NCBI RefSeq assembly: GCF_000239295.1
Contig: NZ_JH417835.1
Coordinates: forward strand, 13,203-77,202
Length of the DNA stretch: 64,000 nt
Origin: Flavonifractor plautii ATCC 29863
GTDB taxonomy: Bacteria > Bacillota > Clostridia > Oscillospirales > Oscillospiraceae
Direction of reading: 5' to 3'
Position 1 is the stretch's first letter, and the number at the start of each line of letters is the position of its first letter. This document shows, one piece after another, positions 7,982 to 17,679 of the stretch. The notes beneath the pieces are model-generated. The model saw only the letters and a list, made by a program, of their open reading frames with translations. It did not search any database and was not told the DNA's origin. A program made the translations under genes and the position numbers.

Positions 7982-9643
7982 ATGAAGTCAAAACGTTTTG
8001 AAGTTCTGGCCGCCCGTCCGGTCAATCAGGACGGCTACGTACAGGAGTGGCCTGAGGTGGGCCTGATCGCCATGAACAGCCCCTTCGACCCCAAGCCCAG
8101 CATCAAGATTGAGAACGGCGTCATCACCGAGATGGACGGCAAGTGCCGCGCCGATTTCGATATGCTCGATACCTTCATCGCCGACCACGCCATCCGCCTG
8201 GGCAACGCGGAGAAGGCCATGGCCATGGATTCCCTGGAGATCGCCCGCAAGATCGTGGACATCAACGTCTCCCGTGAGGAGATCCTGGACATCACCCTGT
8301 CCCTGACCCCCGCCAAGCTGACCGAGGTCGTAGGCAAGCTGAACATCGTGGAGATCATGATGGGCATGACCAAGATGCGCGCCCGCATGATGCCCGCCAA
8401 CCAGTGCCACGTCACCAACGTGCGCGACAACCCGGTTCAGATCGCGGCGGATGCCGCCGAGGCCGGCGTCCGCGGCTTCGCCGAGATGGAGACCACCGTG
8501 GCCGTCGCCCGTTACGCCCCCTTCAACGCCATGGCCCTGTTCGTGGGCGCCCAGGTGGGCCGCCCCGGTGTCATGACCCAGTGCGCCCTGGAGGAGGCCA
8601 CCGAGCTGCAGCTCGGCATGCGCGGCTTCACCACCTACGCGGAGACCATCTCCGTCTACGGCACCGAGCCCGTCTTCATGGACGGCGACGACACCCCCTA
8701 CTCCAAGGCGTTCCTGGCCAGCTGCTACGCCAGCCGCGGCCTGAAGATGCGCTTTACCTCCGGCACCGGCTCCGAGGTCCAGATGGGCTATGCCGAGGGC
8801 AAGAGCATGCTGTACCTGGAGGCCCGCTGCCTGGCTGTCACCAAGGGCGCCGGCGTGCAGGGTACGCAGAACGGCTCCGTGTCCTGCATCGGCGTGCCCG
8901 CCGGCGTACCCGGCGGCATCCGCGCCGTGGCCGCTGAGAACCTGATCGCCATGCTGCTGGATCTGGAGTCCACCACCTCCAACGACCAGACCTTTACCCA
9001 CTCCGACCTGCGCCGCGTGGCCCGTACCGTGCCTCAGCTCTTCTCCGGCACCGACTACATCTGCTCCGGCTACTCCGCCACCCCCAACTACGACAACATG
9101 TTCGCCGGTTCCAACTGGGACGCCGAGGACTACGACGACTGGACCATCATCCAGCGCGACATGAAGATCGACGGCGGCCTGCAGCCCGTCCGCGAGGAGG
9201 ACGTGCTCAAGGCCCGCAACAAGGCCGCCCGCGCCCTGCAGGGCATGTTCCGCGAGCTGGGCCTGCCCGAGATCACCGACGCCGAGGTGGAGGCCGCTAC
9301 CTATGCCAACGGCTCCAACGACATGCCCGAGCGCAACGTCAACGAGGATCTGAAGGCCATCGAGGACATGATGGCCCGCAAGGTGACCGGCGTTGACTTC
9401 GTGAAGGCGCTGGACCGCGCCGGCTTCCCCGATGTGGCTCACAACATCTACAACATGCTTCGCCAGAAGGTGGCCGGCGACTACCTGCACACCGCCTCCA
9501 TCTTCGACGAGCAGTTCCACGTGCTCTCCGCCGTCAATGTGCCCAACGAGTATCACGGGCCCATGACCGGCTACCAGATCAGCGAGGAGCGCTGGAACCA
9601 GCTGAAGAACATTCCCAACGCCATCCGTCCGGAAGATATCTAA
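7982..9643 (+). CDS. pduC: B12-dependent diol dehydratase large subunit
   Basis: 553 residues (Klebsiella PduC 554). By direct count the catalytic residues fall at the Klebsiella numbers: Q141 and H143 (QCHVTN), E170, E221, S301, D335 and Q336 ([10 protein letters not shown]). With adenosylcobalamin it converts 1,2-propanediol to propionaldehyde, or glycerol to 3-hydroxypropionaldehyde. I cannot tell from residues alone which substrate is preferred. ATG 7982, behind GGAAGGAG, is preferred over the upstream in-frame ATT/TTG-type start at 7958. Confidence 0.96.
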   Translation: MKSKRFEVLAARPVNQDGYVQEWPEVGLIAMNSPFDPKPSIKIENGVITEMDGKCRADFDMLDTFIADHAIRLGNAEKAMAMDSLEIARKIVDINVSREEILDITLSLTPAKLTEVVGKLNIVEIMMGMTKMRARMMPANQCHVTNVRDNPVQIAADAAEAGVRGFAEMETTVAVARYAPFNAMALFVGAQVGRPGVMTQCALEEATELQLGMRGFTTYAETISVYGTEPVFMDGDDTPYSKAFLASCYASRGLKMRFTSGTGSEVQMGYAEGKSMLYLEARCLAVTKGAGVQGTQNGSVSCIGVPAGVPGGIRAVAAENLIAMLLDLESTTSNDQTFTHSDLRRVARTVPQLFSGTDYICSGYSATPNYDNMFAGSNWDAEDYDDWTIIQRDMKIDGGLQPVREEDVLKARNKAARALQGMFRELGLPEITDAEVEAATYANGSNDMPERNVNEDLKAIEDMMARKVTGVDFVKALDRAGFPDVAHNIYNMLRQKVAGDYLHTASIFDEQFHVLSAVNVPNEYHGPMTGYQISEERWNQLKNIPNAIRPEDI

Positions 9644-9659
9644 GAGGGGTGAAGCAGTC

Positions 9660-10322
9660 ATGACGTTTGATGAAAACACGCTGCGCAGTGTAATTGAAGA
9701 GGTCCTGAAGGAGATGGGCGAGGTGAGCGGCACCGCCGCCGCCCCCGCTGCGGCGCCTGTCGCCGCGGCCGCGGGCAAGCTGACCATCACCGAGAATGGC
9801 GAGGCCCGGAAGGGCACCGCCGCCGACGAGGTGGTCATCGGCCTGGCGCCCGCCTTCGGCACCAAGCAGGTTAAGACCATTATCGACCTGCCCCATGACA
9901 AGGTGCTCCGCGAGATCATCGCCGGCATCGAGGAGGAGGGCCTGAAGTGGCGCATCATCAAGGTGTACCACACCTCCGATGTTTCCTTCATCGCCCATGT
10001 GGCCGCCGAGTACTCCGGCTCCGGCATCGGTATCGGCATCCAGTCCAAGGGCACCACAGTTATCCACCAGAAGGACCTGCCCAACCTGTCCAATCTGGAG
10101 CTGTTCTCCCAGGCGCCTCTGATCGACCTGGACACCTACCGCAAGATCGGCAAGAACGCCGCCAAGTACGCCAAGGGCGAGTCCCCCACGCCGGTTCCCA
10201 CCAGGAACGACCAGATGGCCCGCCCCACCTATCAGGCGCTGTCCGCCCTGCTCCACATCAAGGAGACTGAGCTGGTGGACAACAACAAGAAGCCGCAGGC
10301 CGTTACGGTCTCGTTCCAGTAA
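9660..10322 (+). CDS. pduD: Diol dehydratase medium subunit
   Basis: 220 residues (PduD about 224). An N-terminal amphipathic helix (about 4-19, [14 protein letters not shown]) and an Ala/Pro linker form the encapsulation peptide. The core follows with [20 protein letters not shown] and a [19 protein letters not shown] cobalamin-contact region. It forms the alpha2beta2gamma2 enzyme with PduC and PduE, and its N-terminus targets the enzyme to the BMC lumen. It lies 16 bp after pduC with its own ribosome site. Confidence 0.95.
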   Translation: MTFDENTLRSVIEEVLKEMGEVSGTAAAPAAAPVAAAAGKLTITENGEARKGTAADEVVIGLAPAFGTKQVKTIIDLPHDKVLREIIAGIEEEGLKWRIIKVYHTSDVSFIAHVAAEYSGSGIGIGIQSKGTTVIHQKDLPNLSNLELFSQAPLIDLDTYRKIGKNAAKYAKGESPTPVPTRNDQMARPTYQALSALLHIKETELVDNNKKPQAVTVSFQ

Positions 10323-10339
10323 AGGAGGCAGCACGTTTT

Positions 10340-10855
10340 ATGGATCAGGAACTTTTGATGAAGCAGATCGTGGAGCAGGTTATGGCCGCCATGAAGAACG
10401 GCACGCCCGCTTCCGCGCCCGCCGCCGCTTCCAGCTGCGGCTCCAAGGTCACCGCGGCCAACTATCCTCTGGCCGAGAGCATGGCCGACCAGATCAAGAC
10501 CCCCACCGGCAAGGACTTCACCTCTCTGAGCTATGAGAAGGTCATCAACGGCGAGCTCTCCGCCGACGACATGCGCATCGCGCCCGAAACCCTGGAGATG
10601 CAGGCCCAGGTGGCCGAGTCCGTCCACCGCGAGGCCTTTGCCGGCAACCTGCGCCGCGCAGCCGAGCTCATCGCCGTGCCCGACGACCGCCTGCTGGAGA
10701 TCTACAATGCCCTGCGTCCCTACCGCTCCACCAAGCAGGAGCTGCTGGACATCGCCGGCGAGCTGGACGGCAAGTACGGCGCCAAGACCGCCGCTTCCCT
10801 GGTGCGGGAGGCTGCCGAGGTTTATGAGAAGCGCGGCCGCCTGAAGAAGTTCTAA
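10340..10855 (+). CDS. pduE: Diol dehydratase small subunit
   Basis: 171 residues (PduE 173). Like PduD it starts with a short amphipathic helix (DQELLMKQIVEQVMAAM) and an Ala-rich linker. The conserved core follows with YPLAESMADQIKTPTGK and LIAVPDDRLLEIYNALRPYRST. It completes the dehydratase and has a second targeting-like peptide. Ribosome site AAAGGAGG. Confidence 0.95.
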   Translation: MDQELLMKQIVEQVMAAMKNGTPASAPAAASSCGSKVTAANYPLAESMADQIKTPTGKDFTSLSYEKVINGELSADDMRIAPETLEMQAQVAESVHREAFAGNLRRAAELIAVPDDRLLEIYNALRPYRSTKQELLDIAGELDGKYGAKTAASLVREAAEVYEKRGRLKKF

Positions 10856-10883
10856 TCATACTCCAGAGTCAGGAGGCCCCAGA

Positions 10884-12704
10884 ATGAAACTGGTCGCAGG
10901 CATTGACATCGGAAACGCGACAACAGAGACAGCATTGGCCCGCATCGAGGACGGTCACGCGGTCTTCCTGGCCAGCGGAACCGTCCCCACCACGGGCATC
11001 AAGGGGACCCGCCAGAACATCAACGGCATCTTTCACTCCCTGACCAACGCTTTGGAGAAGGCCGGGCTGGAGCTCAAGGAGCTGTCGGAGGTGCGCCTGA
11101 ATGAAGCCGCCCCCGTCATCGGCGATGTGGCCATGGAGACCATTACCGAGACCATCATCACCGAGTCCACCATGATCGGCCACAACCCCGCCACACCCGG
11201 CGGAATGGGCGTGGGCGTGGGAGAGACGGTTCTCATCACGGAGCTGGAACAGGCTCCGGTCGGGCGGGACTATATTGCAGTGGTGCCCGGGACGGTGGAC
11301 TTTGAGGTGGCGGCCCGGCTGATCAACCGGGCCACCGCCGGGGACCGCAAGGTCACCGCAGCCATTGTCCAGCGGGATGACGGCGTGCTGATTCACAACC
11401 GCCTGACCTGCAAGATCCCGATCGTGGACGAGGTGGCGCTGATTGACAAGGTGCCTATCGGCATGCGCTCCGCCGTGGAGGTGGCCGCCGTGGGCGGCGT
11501 GGTGGAGGTGCTCTCCAACCCCTACGGCATCGCCACTCTGTTTGGCCTGTCCTCTGACGAGACCCGGCAGGTGGTGCCCATCGCCCGGGCCCTGATTGGA
11601 AACCGCTCGGCGGTGGTGATCAAGACCCCGGCCGGAGACGTGAAGGAGCGAAAAATTCCGGCCGGCACGATTGAGCTGCTGGGGGAAAACCGCAGCGTCA
11701 AAGTGGATGTGGACGACGGGGCCGACAAGATCATGAAGGCCGTGGAGTCCATTCCCAGCCTGGAGGATGTGCGGGGAGAGCCGGGAACCAACGCCGGCGG
11801 CATGCTGGAGAAGGTGCGCCAGGTCATGGCGAATCTGACTAGCCAGCACCCCAGGGACATCAAGATTCAGGATCTGCTGGCGGTCGACACATTCACACCC
11901 CAGAAGGTTCAGGGCGGCCTGGCCAACGAGTTTTCCCAGGAGAACGCCGTGGGCATCGCCGCCATGGTCAAGGCGGACCGCCTCCAGATGGAGGCCATCG
12001 CCCGGGAATTTGCCCAGCAGATCGGCGTCCCGGTCGAGGTGGGCGGCGTGGAGGCCGACATGGCCATCCGCGGCGCCCTCACCACCCCGGGCACCAACAA
12101 GCCCCTGGCCATTCTGGACATGGGCGCCGGTTCGACGGACGCCTCCATCATCAACGCCGAGGGACAGATCCACTCCATCCACCTGGCCGGAGCGGGCAAC
12201 ATGGTCACACTCCTGATCCAGTCGGAGATGGGACTGCCCGACTTTGACACGGCGGAGGATGTGAAAAAGTACCCCTTGGCCAAGGTGGAGAGCTTGTTCC
12301 ACATCCGCCATGAAAACGGCACCGTGGAGTTCTTCCAGCAGCCGCTGGATCCCAACCTGTTTGCCAAGGTGGTCATTCTCAAGGAGGGCAAGCTGCTCCC
12401 CCTGGAGGGTGACTGGAGCATGGAGAAGATCCGGCTCATCCGGCAGCAGGCCAAGCAGAAGGTGTTCGTCACCAACGCGATCCGGGCCCTGACCCGGGTC
12501 AGCCCCACCGGCAATGTCCGGGATATTCAGTTCGTGGTGCTGGTGGGCGGCTCCGCGCTGGACTTCGAGGTTCCGCAGATGGTGACCGATGCACTTTCCC
12601 AGTACAAGGTTGTCGCGGGCCGCGGAAATATCCGCGGCACCGAAGGCCCCCGCAACGCGGTGGCCACCGGGCTGGTGCTCTCCCTGACGGAAGGGAGGGG
12701 CTGA
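10884..12704 (+). CDS. pduG: Diol dehydratase reactivase large subunit
   Basis: 606 residues (PduG 610). It has an actin/Hsp70-like ATPase fold: the N-terminal phosphate loop GIDIGNATTETALA and a second ATP motif LAILDMGAGSTDASII at about 410-425. With PduH it releases damaged cobalamin from inactivated dehydratase in an ATP-dependent way, so that PduO can supply fresh adenosylcobalamin. Shine-Dalgarno AGGAGG precedes ATG 10884. It is directly downstream of pduCDE as in other pdu loci. Confidence 0.95.
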   Translation: MKLVAGIDIGNATTETALARIEDGHAVFLASGTVPTTGIKGTRQNINGIFHSLTNALEKAGLELKELSEVRLNEAAPVIGDVAMETITETIITESTMIGHNPATPGGMGVGVGETVLITELEQAPVGRDYIAVVPGTVDFEVAARLINRATAGDRKVTAAIVQRDDGVLIHNRLTCKIPIVDEVALIDKVPIGMRSAVEVAAVGGVVEVLSNPYGIATLFGLSSDETRQVVPIARALIGNRSAVVIKTPAGDVKERKIPAGTIELLGENRSVKVDVDDGADKIMKAVESIPSLEDVRGEPGTNAGGMLEKVRQVMANLTSQHPRDIKIQDLLAVDTFTPQKVQGGLANEFSQENAVGIAAMVKADRLQMEAIAREFAQQIGVPVEVGGVEADMAIRGALTTPGTNKPLAILDMGAGSTDASIINAEGQIHSIHLAGAGNMVTLLIQSEMGLPDFDTAEDVKKYPLAKVESLFHIRHENGTVEFFQQPLDPNLFAKVVILKEGKLLPLEGDWSMEKIRLIRQQAKQKVFVTNAIRALTRVSPTGNVRDIQFVVLVGGSALDFEVPQMVTDALSQYKVVAGRGNIRGTEGPRNAVATGLVLSLTEGRG

Positions 12705-12705
12705 T

Positions 12706-13065
12706 ATGCCCGTAATCCAAGAAAGGATCAAGCCCACCGTCCATGTCCGCTGTGCAGAGGACACCCCGCAGGAGGTACTGCGGCAGCTCCAGTACGGCAT
12801 GGAGGAGGAGGGCATTCCCTGGGAGGCCGCAGCCGGGACGGGCGACGCCCTGTCCCTGGCCTGGGAGGCCGCCCGGAGCTCCCGGCTGGAGGTGGGAATC
12901 GGCCTGGACCGACAGGCGCTGGTTCTCCACTACTCCAAGCTGGAGCGCGAGCAGCCCCTGTTCCGTATTCCCGCCAATTCCGGTATGGAGACGGTGCGGG
13001 CGCTGGGGGCCAATGCGGCGCGGCTAGTGAAAAAGCTGCCGCTGAAGGCCCTGGACAGGAGGTGA
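12706..13065 (+). CDS. pduH: Diol dehydratase reactivase small subunit
   Basis: 119 residues (PduH about 125). It shares the PduE/DdrB fold ([37 protein letters not shown]). As partner of PduG it swaps with the dehydratase beta subunit during reactivation. It starts one base after the pduG stop, so the two are translationally coupled. Confidence 0.92.
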   Translation: MPVIQERIKPTVHVRCAEDTPQEVLRQLQYGMEEEGIPWEAAAGTGDALSLAWEAARSSRLEVGIGLDRQALVLHYSKLEREQPLFRIPANSGMETVRALGANAARLVKKLPLKALDRR

Positions 13066-13069
13066 GAGC

Positions 13070-13699
13070 ATGCAGCAAAAAAGCCTGGGACTCATAGAGA
13101 CCCAAGGCCTGGCGGCCGGCATCGAGGCCGCCGATGCGGCGGTGAAGTCGGCCAATGTGGAGCTGGTGGGCTATGAGCTGACCAAAGGCGGAGGCTGGAC
13201 TACCATCAAGATCCTGGGCGATGTGGGCGCGGTGAAGGCGGCGGTAGACGCCGCGCGGATTGCCGCCGGCAAGGTGAGCCGGGTGGTAAGCACCCGGGTA
13301 ATCGCGCGGCCGTCCATGGGGCTGACCGGCCTGATCCACAACACCGACACGGTGGGAGATCAGCCGCCGGAGCCGCCTGCGCCGCCCGCTCCAACGGATC
13401 CGCCGGAGCCGCCGAAGTCTCCGGCAGACGTGCAGCCCGCAGAGGAGGGTGCTTCGGGGACGACGGAGTCTCCGGAGGAGGTACAGCCCGTTGAAGTGGA
13501 GCCTTCGGGGACGACGGAGTCTCTGGAGGAGGTACAGCCCGTTGAGGTGGAGCCTTCGGGGACGACGGAGTCTCCGGAGGAGGCGCAGCCCGCAGAGGAG
13601 GGCGCTTCGGAGGCGATGGAGTCTCCGAAGGAAGCCCCCTCTGAAAAGGCGAAGGAGACGCCCTCCAAACGGCGGGGGAAGAAGTCCGCAAAACGCTGA
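13070..13699 (+). CDS. pduK: BMC shell protein with long repeat-containing tail
   Basis: 209 residues. Residues 1-88 are one BMC domain, more divergent than PduA ([28 protein letters not shown]). Residues about 95-195 are Pro/Glu/Ser/Thr-rich, low in complexity, and include about 3.5 copies of a 17-residue repeat. The end is strongly basic ([10 protein letters not shown]). PduK of Salmonella also has a BMC domain plus an extension, but this acidic repeat tail differs. The tail probably faces one side of the shell and may bind cargo or a cellular partner. It starts 4 bp after pduH. Confidence 0.82.
   Translation: MQQKSLGLIETQGLAAGIEAADAAVKSANVELVGYELTKGGGWTTIKILGDVGAVKAAVDAARIAAGKVSRVVSTRVIARPSMGLTGLIHNTDTVGDQPPEPPAPPAPTDPPEPPKSPADVQPAEEGASGTTESPEEVQPVEVEPSGTTESLEEVQPVEVEPSGTTESPEEAQPAEEGASEAMESPKEAPSEKAKETPSKRRGKKSAKR
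13441..13622 (+). repeat. 51-bp tandem coding repeat
   Basis: The phrase GACGACGGAG recurs at 13459, 13510 and 13561, a period of exactly 51 bp (17 codons, unit [17 protein letters not shown]), inside the pduK tail. In-frame copy-number change would vary tail length without breaking the gene. Confidence 0.85.
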
Positions 13700-13761
13700 A
13701 CCGCGCAGAAAAGCGGGACGGCAGCACTGATTTTTCTGATATTTTCTAGGAGGTTATCACA

Positions 13762-14037
13762 ATGGGTGAAGCTCTGGGTATGATCGAGACAAAGGGTCTG
13801 GTCGGCGCGATCGAGGCGGCCGATGCCATGACCAAGTCCGCCAACGTTACGCTGATGGGCTATGAGAAGATCGGCTCCGGCCTGGTCACCGTCATGGTGC
13901 GCGGCGATGTGGGCGCGGTCAAGGCCGCGGTGGACGCCGGCGCCTGCGCCGCCGAGAAGGTGGGCGAGATCGTGGCGCAGCACGTCATCCCCCGTCCCCA
14001 CACCGACGTGGAGAAGATTCTGCCGAAGGGCCTGTAA
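13762..14037 (+). CDS. pduJ: BMC hexameric shell protein
   Basis: 91 residues, a single BMC domain nearly identical to the 6826 gene, with few substitutions and the same [15 protein letters not shown] end. PduJ is among the most abundant facet proteins and partly redundant with PduA. TAGGAGG precedes ATG 13762. The a/j assignment rests on gene order (after pduK) and could be swapped. Confidence 0.92.
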   Translation: MGEALGMIETKGLVGAIEAADAMTKSANVTLMGYEKIGSGLVTVMVRGDVGAVKAAVDAGACAAEKVGEIVAQHVIPRPHTDVEKILPKGL

Positions 14038-14052
14038 AAAGAGGCTTGAGGC

Positions 14053-14712
14053 ATGGACAAGAACAACGTGGTTTCAGCAGAGATTGTCCGCCAGATCACC
14101 CGCATGGTGGTGGAGGAGCTCCAGAAGCAGCAGCGGCTGGAGCGCTCCACCCCCATTGGGGTCTCCAACCGCCATGTCCATCTGGACCGGGCGGACATGG
14201 ACGCCCTGTTTGGTCCGGGCAGCGAGCTGACGGTCAAAAAAATGCTCGGCCAGCCGGGGCAGTACGCCTCGGAGGAGACCGTCACCATCCGCGGGCCCAA
14301 AGGGGAGCTCAGCCGCGTGCGCGTGCTGGGGCCCCTGCGCGCTCAGACGCAGGTAGAGATCTCCATCGCCGACGGCTTCACGCTGGGGGTCAAGCCCCCC
14401 GTGCGCGAGTCCGGTCAGTTGAAGGATACCCCGGGCATTGAGATCATCGGGCCCTGCGGGAGTGTAAAGAAGGACAGCGGCGTGATCGCGGCGCTGCGGC
14501 ATGTGCACATGACTCCGAAGGACGCGGCGCGCTTCGGCGTGAAGGATGGCCAGTATATCCAAACGGAGATCGACGGCCTGCGGGGCGCGATCCTCTGCAA
14601 TGTGCTGGTGCGCGTCTCCGACAAGTACGCGCTGGAAATGCACATTGATGTGGAAGAGGCCAATGCTCTGGGCGTCAAAAACGGCGACCGGGCCTTTTTC
14701 CTTGACGATTGA
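14053..14712 (+). CDS. pduL: Phosphate propanoyltransferase
   Basis: 219 residues (PduL 210). It has the two zinc-site signatures SNRHVHLD (about 38-45) and ALRHVHM (about 147-153) in duplicated barrels. It transfers the acyl group from propionyl-CoA to phosphate, recycling CoA in the lumen. The N-terminal helix (VVSAEIVRQITRMVVEELQKQ) fits an encapsulation peptide. No acyl kinase (pduW) is in the window, so the final ATP-forming step must be encoded elsewhere. Confidence 0.95.
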   Translation: MDKNNVVSAEIVRQITRMVVEELQKQQRLERSTPIGVSNRHVHLDRADMDALFGPGSELTVKKMLGQPGQYASEETVTIRGPKGELSRVRVLGPLRAQTQVEISIADGFTLGVKPPVRESGQLKDTPGIEIIGPCGSVKKDSGVIAALRHVHMTPKDAARFGVKDGQYIQTEIDGLRGAILCNVLVRVSDKYALEMHIDVEEANALGVKNGDRAFFLDD

Positions 14713-14735
14713 GCCGGGAAGGAGGCAGGGCAGAG

Positions 14736-15563
14736 GTGGGCCAGGAGCTGACGCAGGCCAATGAGACCCTTCTGGAATTTGAGCGGCTGATTCAATCCGG
14801 CGGCTGCAATGCCTGGGAGGGCACGCTGCGTACCGGGGTGGATCTGGGCACCGCCAACATCGTGCTGGCGGTGGTGGATGAGCAGAACCGGCCGGTGGCC
14901 GGGGCCTCTTATCCCTCCACAGTGGTGCGGGATGGCATCGTGGTGGACTATATGGGGGCGGTTCGGGCGGTCACACATCTGAAAGGACAGTTGGAGGAGC
15001 GCCTGGGCGTCATGCTGGACGCCGGAGCCTGCGCCATTCCGCCCGGCATCCTTGAGGGCAATGTGAAGGCCATCGGAAACGTCGTGGAGGCGGCGGGCTT
15101 CCGCCTGACCAACATCGTGGATGAACCCACGGCGGCCTCCTCCGTGCTGGGTATTTCCGACGGCGCGGTGGTGGACGTGGGCGGCGGCACCACAGGCATC
15201 AGCGTCCTGAAGGACGGAAAGGTGATCTTCACGGGCGACGAGCCCACAGGAGGCACCCACATGACACTGGTGCTGGCTGGCTTCCACGGCTGGAATACCC
15301 AGGAGGCCGAATTGGCCAAGCGGGATCCGGCGCAGGAGGCCAATGTGTTTCCTGTGATCAAGCCGGTTGTGGAGAAAATGGCGTCCATTGTCCGGAACTA
15401 CCTCCGGGAGTACCCGGTGGAGACGGTCTATGTGGTGGGCGGCGCGTGCTGCTTCACCCAATTTGAATCGGTATTTGAGAAATTTCTGGGTGTCCCCGTG
15501 GTCAAGCCGGCGGCTCCGCTGCTGGTGACGCCCCTGGGGATTGCCGTAAACTGCAAGCTGTAA
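14736..15563 (+). CDS. eutJ: EutJ-family Hsp70-like chaperone
   Basis: 275 residues from GTG 14736, which has AAGGAGG 10 bp upstream; an in-frame TTG at 14709 overlaps the pduL stop and has no ribosome site. It has the actin/Hsp70 ATPase motifs GVDLGTANIVLAVVD, DEPTAASSVLG, VVDVGGGTTGISVL and VVGGACCF. EutJ occurs in ethanolamine BMCs and is thought to help assembly or reactivation; its exact role is not established. Its presence in a diol-dehydratase operon shows the mixed pdu/eut character common in Firmicutes. Confidence 0.88.
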   Translation: MGQELTQANETLLEFERLIQSGGCNAWEGTLRTGVDLGTANIVLAVVDEQNRPVAGASYPSTVVRDGIVVDYMGAVRAVTHLKGQLEERLGVMLDAGACAIPPGILEGNVKAIGNVVEAAGFRLTNIVDEPTAASSVLGISDGAVVDVGGGTTGISVLKDGKVIFTGDEPTGGTHMTLVLAGFHGWNTQEAELAKRDPAQEANVFPVIKPVVEKMASIVRNYLREYPVETVYVVGGACCFTQFESVFEKFLGVPVVKPAAPLLVTPLGIAVNCKL

Positions 15564-15578
15564 AGTAGGTGAGGACCG

Positions 15579-16403
15579 TTGACGACGGAGCAACTGCGCG
15601 GGATGGCGGACGAGGCGTTTGTCCAGATCCTGGCCCAGCGCGTTGTGGAGAAGCTCCTGGCGCGGCAGAAGCAGGCGCTGGTAGTCTACACCGGTTCCAA
15701 CATCGGTGAGGCTGCCGCGCTGGAGGCCATGGGCCGTCTGCGCGGAGAGGGCTTCACGTTCCGGGTGCTCCTCTCCCGGGGGGCGTCCGGCCTGCTGGAC
15801 GTGGAACGGCTCCGCTCCGTTCTGGAGCCGGAGAAGCTGTGGGTGGAGGCTCCGGAGGAGACTCCGGAGGCGCTGACCGCCCGGTACGACACCATTTTGG
15901 TTCCGGCCATGACGGTACATACCGCCGCCCACGTGGCCGCCTGCATGGCGGATACACCGGCGTCGGCCGTCATCCTGGACGGCCTGATGCGGGGAAAGAA
16001 CGTTGTGGTGAACATCGACGGCTGCTGCCCGGATCACGCCGAGCGCCTGAAGCGCGGCTTCCATATGGCGGAGCCGCTGAAGCAGGCGCTTCGGAACAAT
16101 CTGGAGACCTTGCGCTCCTTCGGCGCGCGCCTGACCACCTCCGGCGGCCTCTATGACAAGGCGCTGCGGGCGGTTGGCGGGGCACAGGCCCGGACGGCGG
16201 CACCGGCTGCGAGGCCGGAGGCCGCGCCCCGGAAGCAGGAGGGGGCTGCCCGCATCCGGCTGGAGGGCCGGGTTTTGAGCGGACGCCACGTCCAGGGATG
16301 TCCGCCCCACAGCACCCTGTGGGTGCCGCGGGAGACCCTGATTACCCAACTGGCCGCCGATGAGGCGCGCCGCCGGGACATCTGCATCCGAAAAGAGACG
16401 TAA
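15579..16403 (+). CDS. BMC-associated flavoprotein (PF02441-like)
   Basis: 274 residues from TTG 15579 behind TAGGTGAGG. An N-terminal helix (EAFVQILAQRVVEKLLARQ) resembles a targeting peptide. Residues about 33-190 resemble the flavoprotein fold of phosphopantothenoylcysteine decarboxylases (VVYTGSNIGEAAALEAMG; ILVPAMTVHTAAHVAACMADT; ILDGLMRGKNVVVNIDG). An Ala/Pro linker leads to a small C-terminal module (LWVPRETLITQLAADEARRR) seen in other BMC proteins. Such genes are frequent in Firmicutes BMC loci, but the reaction is unknown. It occupies the place of pduM without resembling it. Confidence 0.72.
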   Translation: MTTEQLRGMADEAFVQILAQRVVEKLLARQKQALVVYTGSNIGEAAALEAMGRLRGEGFTFRVLLSRGASGLLDVERLRSVLEPEKLWVEAPEETPEALTARYDTILVPAMTVHTAAHVAACMADTPASAVILDGLMRGKNVVVNIDGCCPDHAERLKRGFHMAEPLKQALRNNLETLRSFGARLTTSGGLYDKALRAVGGAQARTAAPAARPEAAPRKQEGAARIRLEGRVLSGRHVQGCPPHSTLWVPRETLITQLAADEARRRDICIRKET

Positions 16404-16416
16404 AGCAGGTGGCAAA

Positions 16417-16683
16417 ATGTATTTGGGAAGAGTGATCGGGACGGTGGTTTCCACCAGCAAGAACGAGCATCTGGTGGGGATGAAGCTCCTGGTTGTGGAA
16501 AAGCTGACGGAGCGCCTGGAGCGGGAAGGCACCAGCGAGGTGGCCGTGGACTCCGTGGGAGCGGGCACCGGCGAGATTGTCATTGTCTGCAAGGGCAGCT
16601 CCGCGCGCTATGTGTTCGGCAAGGGTGACGCCCCGGTGGATACCTCCATCGTGGGCATTGTGGATACGGTAGAGGTGGGCTGA
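16417..16683 (+). CDS. pduN: BMC pentameric vertex protein
   Basis: 88 residues of the EutN/CcmL/PduN family (MYLGRVIGTVVSTSKNEHLVGMKLLVVE; VDSVGAGTGEIVIVCKGSSAR; DTSIVGIVDTVEV). Pentamers close the 12 vertices of the shell. ATG 16417 is chosen because the family starts with M-x-L-G-x-V; AGCAGGTGG lies upstream. Its stop overlaps the next start by one base. Confidence 0.94.
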   Translation: MYLGRVIGTVVSTSKNEHLVGMKLLVVEKLTERLEREGTSEVAVDSVGAGTGEIVIVCKGSSARYVFGKGDAPVDTSIVGIVDTVEVG

Positions 16684-17666
16684 TGGCGAATCTTTACACC
16701 AAAACCGGAGACAAGGGCCAGACCAGCCTGGTAGGCGGCTCCCGGGTGAGCAAGTCCAGCCTGCGGGTGGAGTGCTACGGCACCATTGACGAGGCCAACT
16801 CCATGCTGGGGCTGGCGTATGCCCAGACCGACCGGGAATATATCCGCACCACGGTCCACCGCATCCAGGGCCGGCTGTTCTCTCTGGGGGCGGAGCTGGC
16901 CAGCGACGAGCAGGGTGCGGCCGGGCTGACGGGAAAGATCTCGGAGGAGGACGTGGCCTTTCTGGAGGGCGTGGTGGACAAGTGCACCGAGACCACCGGG
17001 AAGCAGACCCACTTCGTCATTCCGGGCGTGGACCCCGCCTCGGCGGCGCTCCATGTGGCCCGTACCATTGTCCGCCGGGCGGAGCGCCATGTGGTGGCCC
17101 TGGCGGAGCACGAGCCGGTACGCGAGGTGCTGGCCCGCTACATCAACCGCCTGTCCGACGCGGTATACGCGCTGGCCAGGCTTCAAGAGGATCTGACGCA
17201 GGAGGAGCGCCTGAGGGCGCAGGTGACTGCGCTGGTCCGGAAACAGCTGTCCGCCCCGGAGGGCGGCCTGCCCCCTTTTAGCCTGGCATCGCTCCAGAGG
17301 ATGGCCCAGCGGGCCGTGGAGCGGGCCGGACAGCTCGGGGTTCCGGTGGTGTTCTCCGCGGTGGACAGCGGCGGCAATCTGGTCCTGCTCCAGAGAATGG
17401 AGGGCGCGCTGCTGGGCAGCGTGGACGTCTCGGCCGGAAAGGCCTATACCGCCAACGCCTTCCAGATGCCGACCCATGAGCTGGGCCAGGCGGCCCGGCC
17501 GGACGGCCCGCTCTACGGCATTGACGCTTCCGCTCCCGGAAAAATCGTGCTGTTCGGCGGCGGCTTCCCCTATGTGGTAAACGGGAAAGTCGTGGGCGGC
17601 ATCGGCGTATCCGGCGGTACGGTGGAACAGGATATGGACATCGCACGGTACGCGATGTCTCTCTAA
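16683..17666 (+). CDS. pduO: ATP:cob(I)alamin adenosyltransferase, two-domain PduO
   Basis: 327 residues (PduO 336). Residues 1 to about 185 are the adenosyltransferase (YTKTGDKGQTSLVGG; RVECYGTIDEANSMLG; RRAERHVVAL; YINRLSDAVYALAR). Residues about 195-327 are the HbpS/PduO-C domain (LQRMAQRAVERAGQLG; SAVDSGGNLVLLQRM; GGIGVSGG). It makes adenosylcobalamin for the dehydratase. Overlap with pduN (TGATG) implies coupling. Confidence 0.95.
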   Translation: MANLYTKTGDKGQTSLVGGSRVSKSSLRVECYGTIDEANSMLGLAYAQTDREYIRTTVHRIQGRLFSLGAELASDEQGAAGLTGKISEEDVAFLEGVVDKCTETTGKQTHFVIPGVDPASAALHVARTIVRRAERHVVALAEHEPVREVLARYINRLSDAVYALARLQEDLTQEERLRAQVTALVRKQLSAPEGGLPPFSLASLQRMAQRAVERAGQLGVPVVFSAVDSGGNLVLLQRMEGALLGSVDVSAGKAYTANAFQMPTHELGQAARPDGPLYGIDASAPGKIVLFGGGFPYVVNGKVVGGIGVSGGTVEQDMDIARYAMSL

Positions 17667-17679
17667 GGAGGAACAGCAA

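Noticed and set aside
7988-10135. Long minus-strand open frame opposite pduC/pduD
   Set aside because: It is a GC-rich shadow with low-complexity Gly/His/Val/Leu composition and no ribosome site; the plus strand encodes well-conserved proteins.
13441-13622. Possible CRISPR-like array
   Set aside because: The repeats are contiguous, in frame and coding, with no unique spacers; they belong to the pduK tail.
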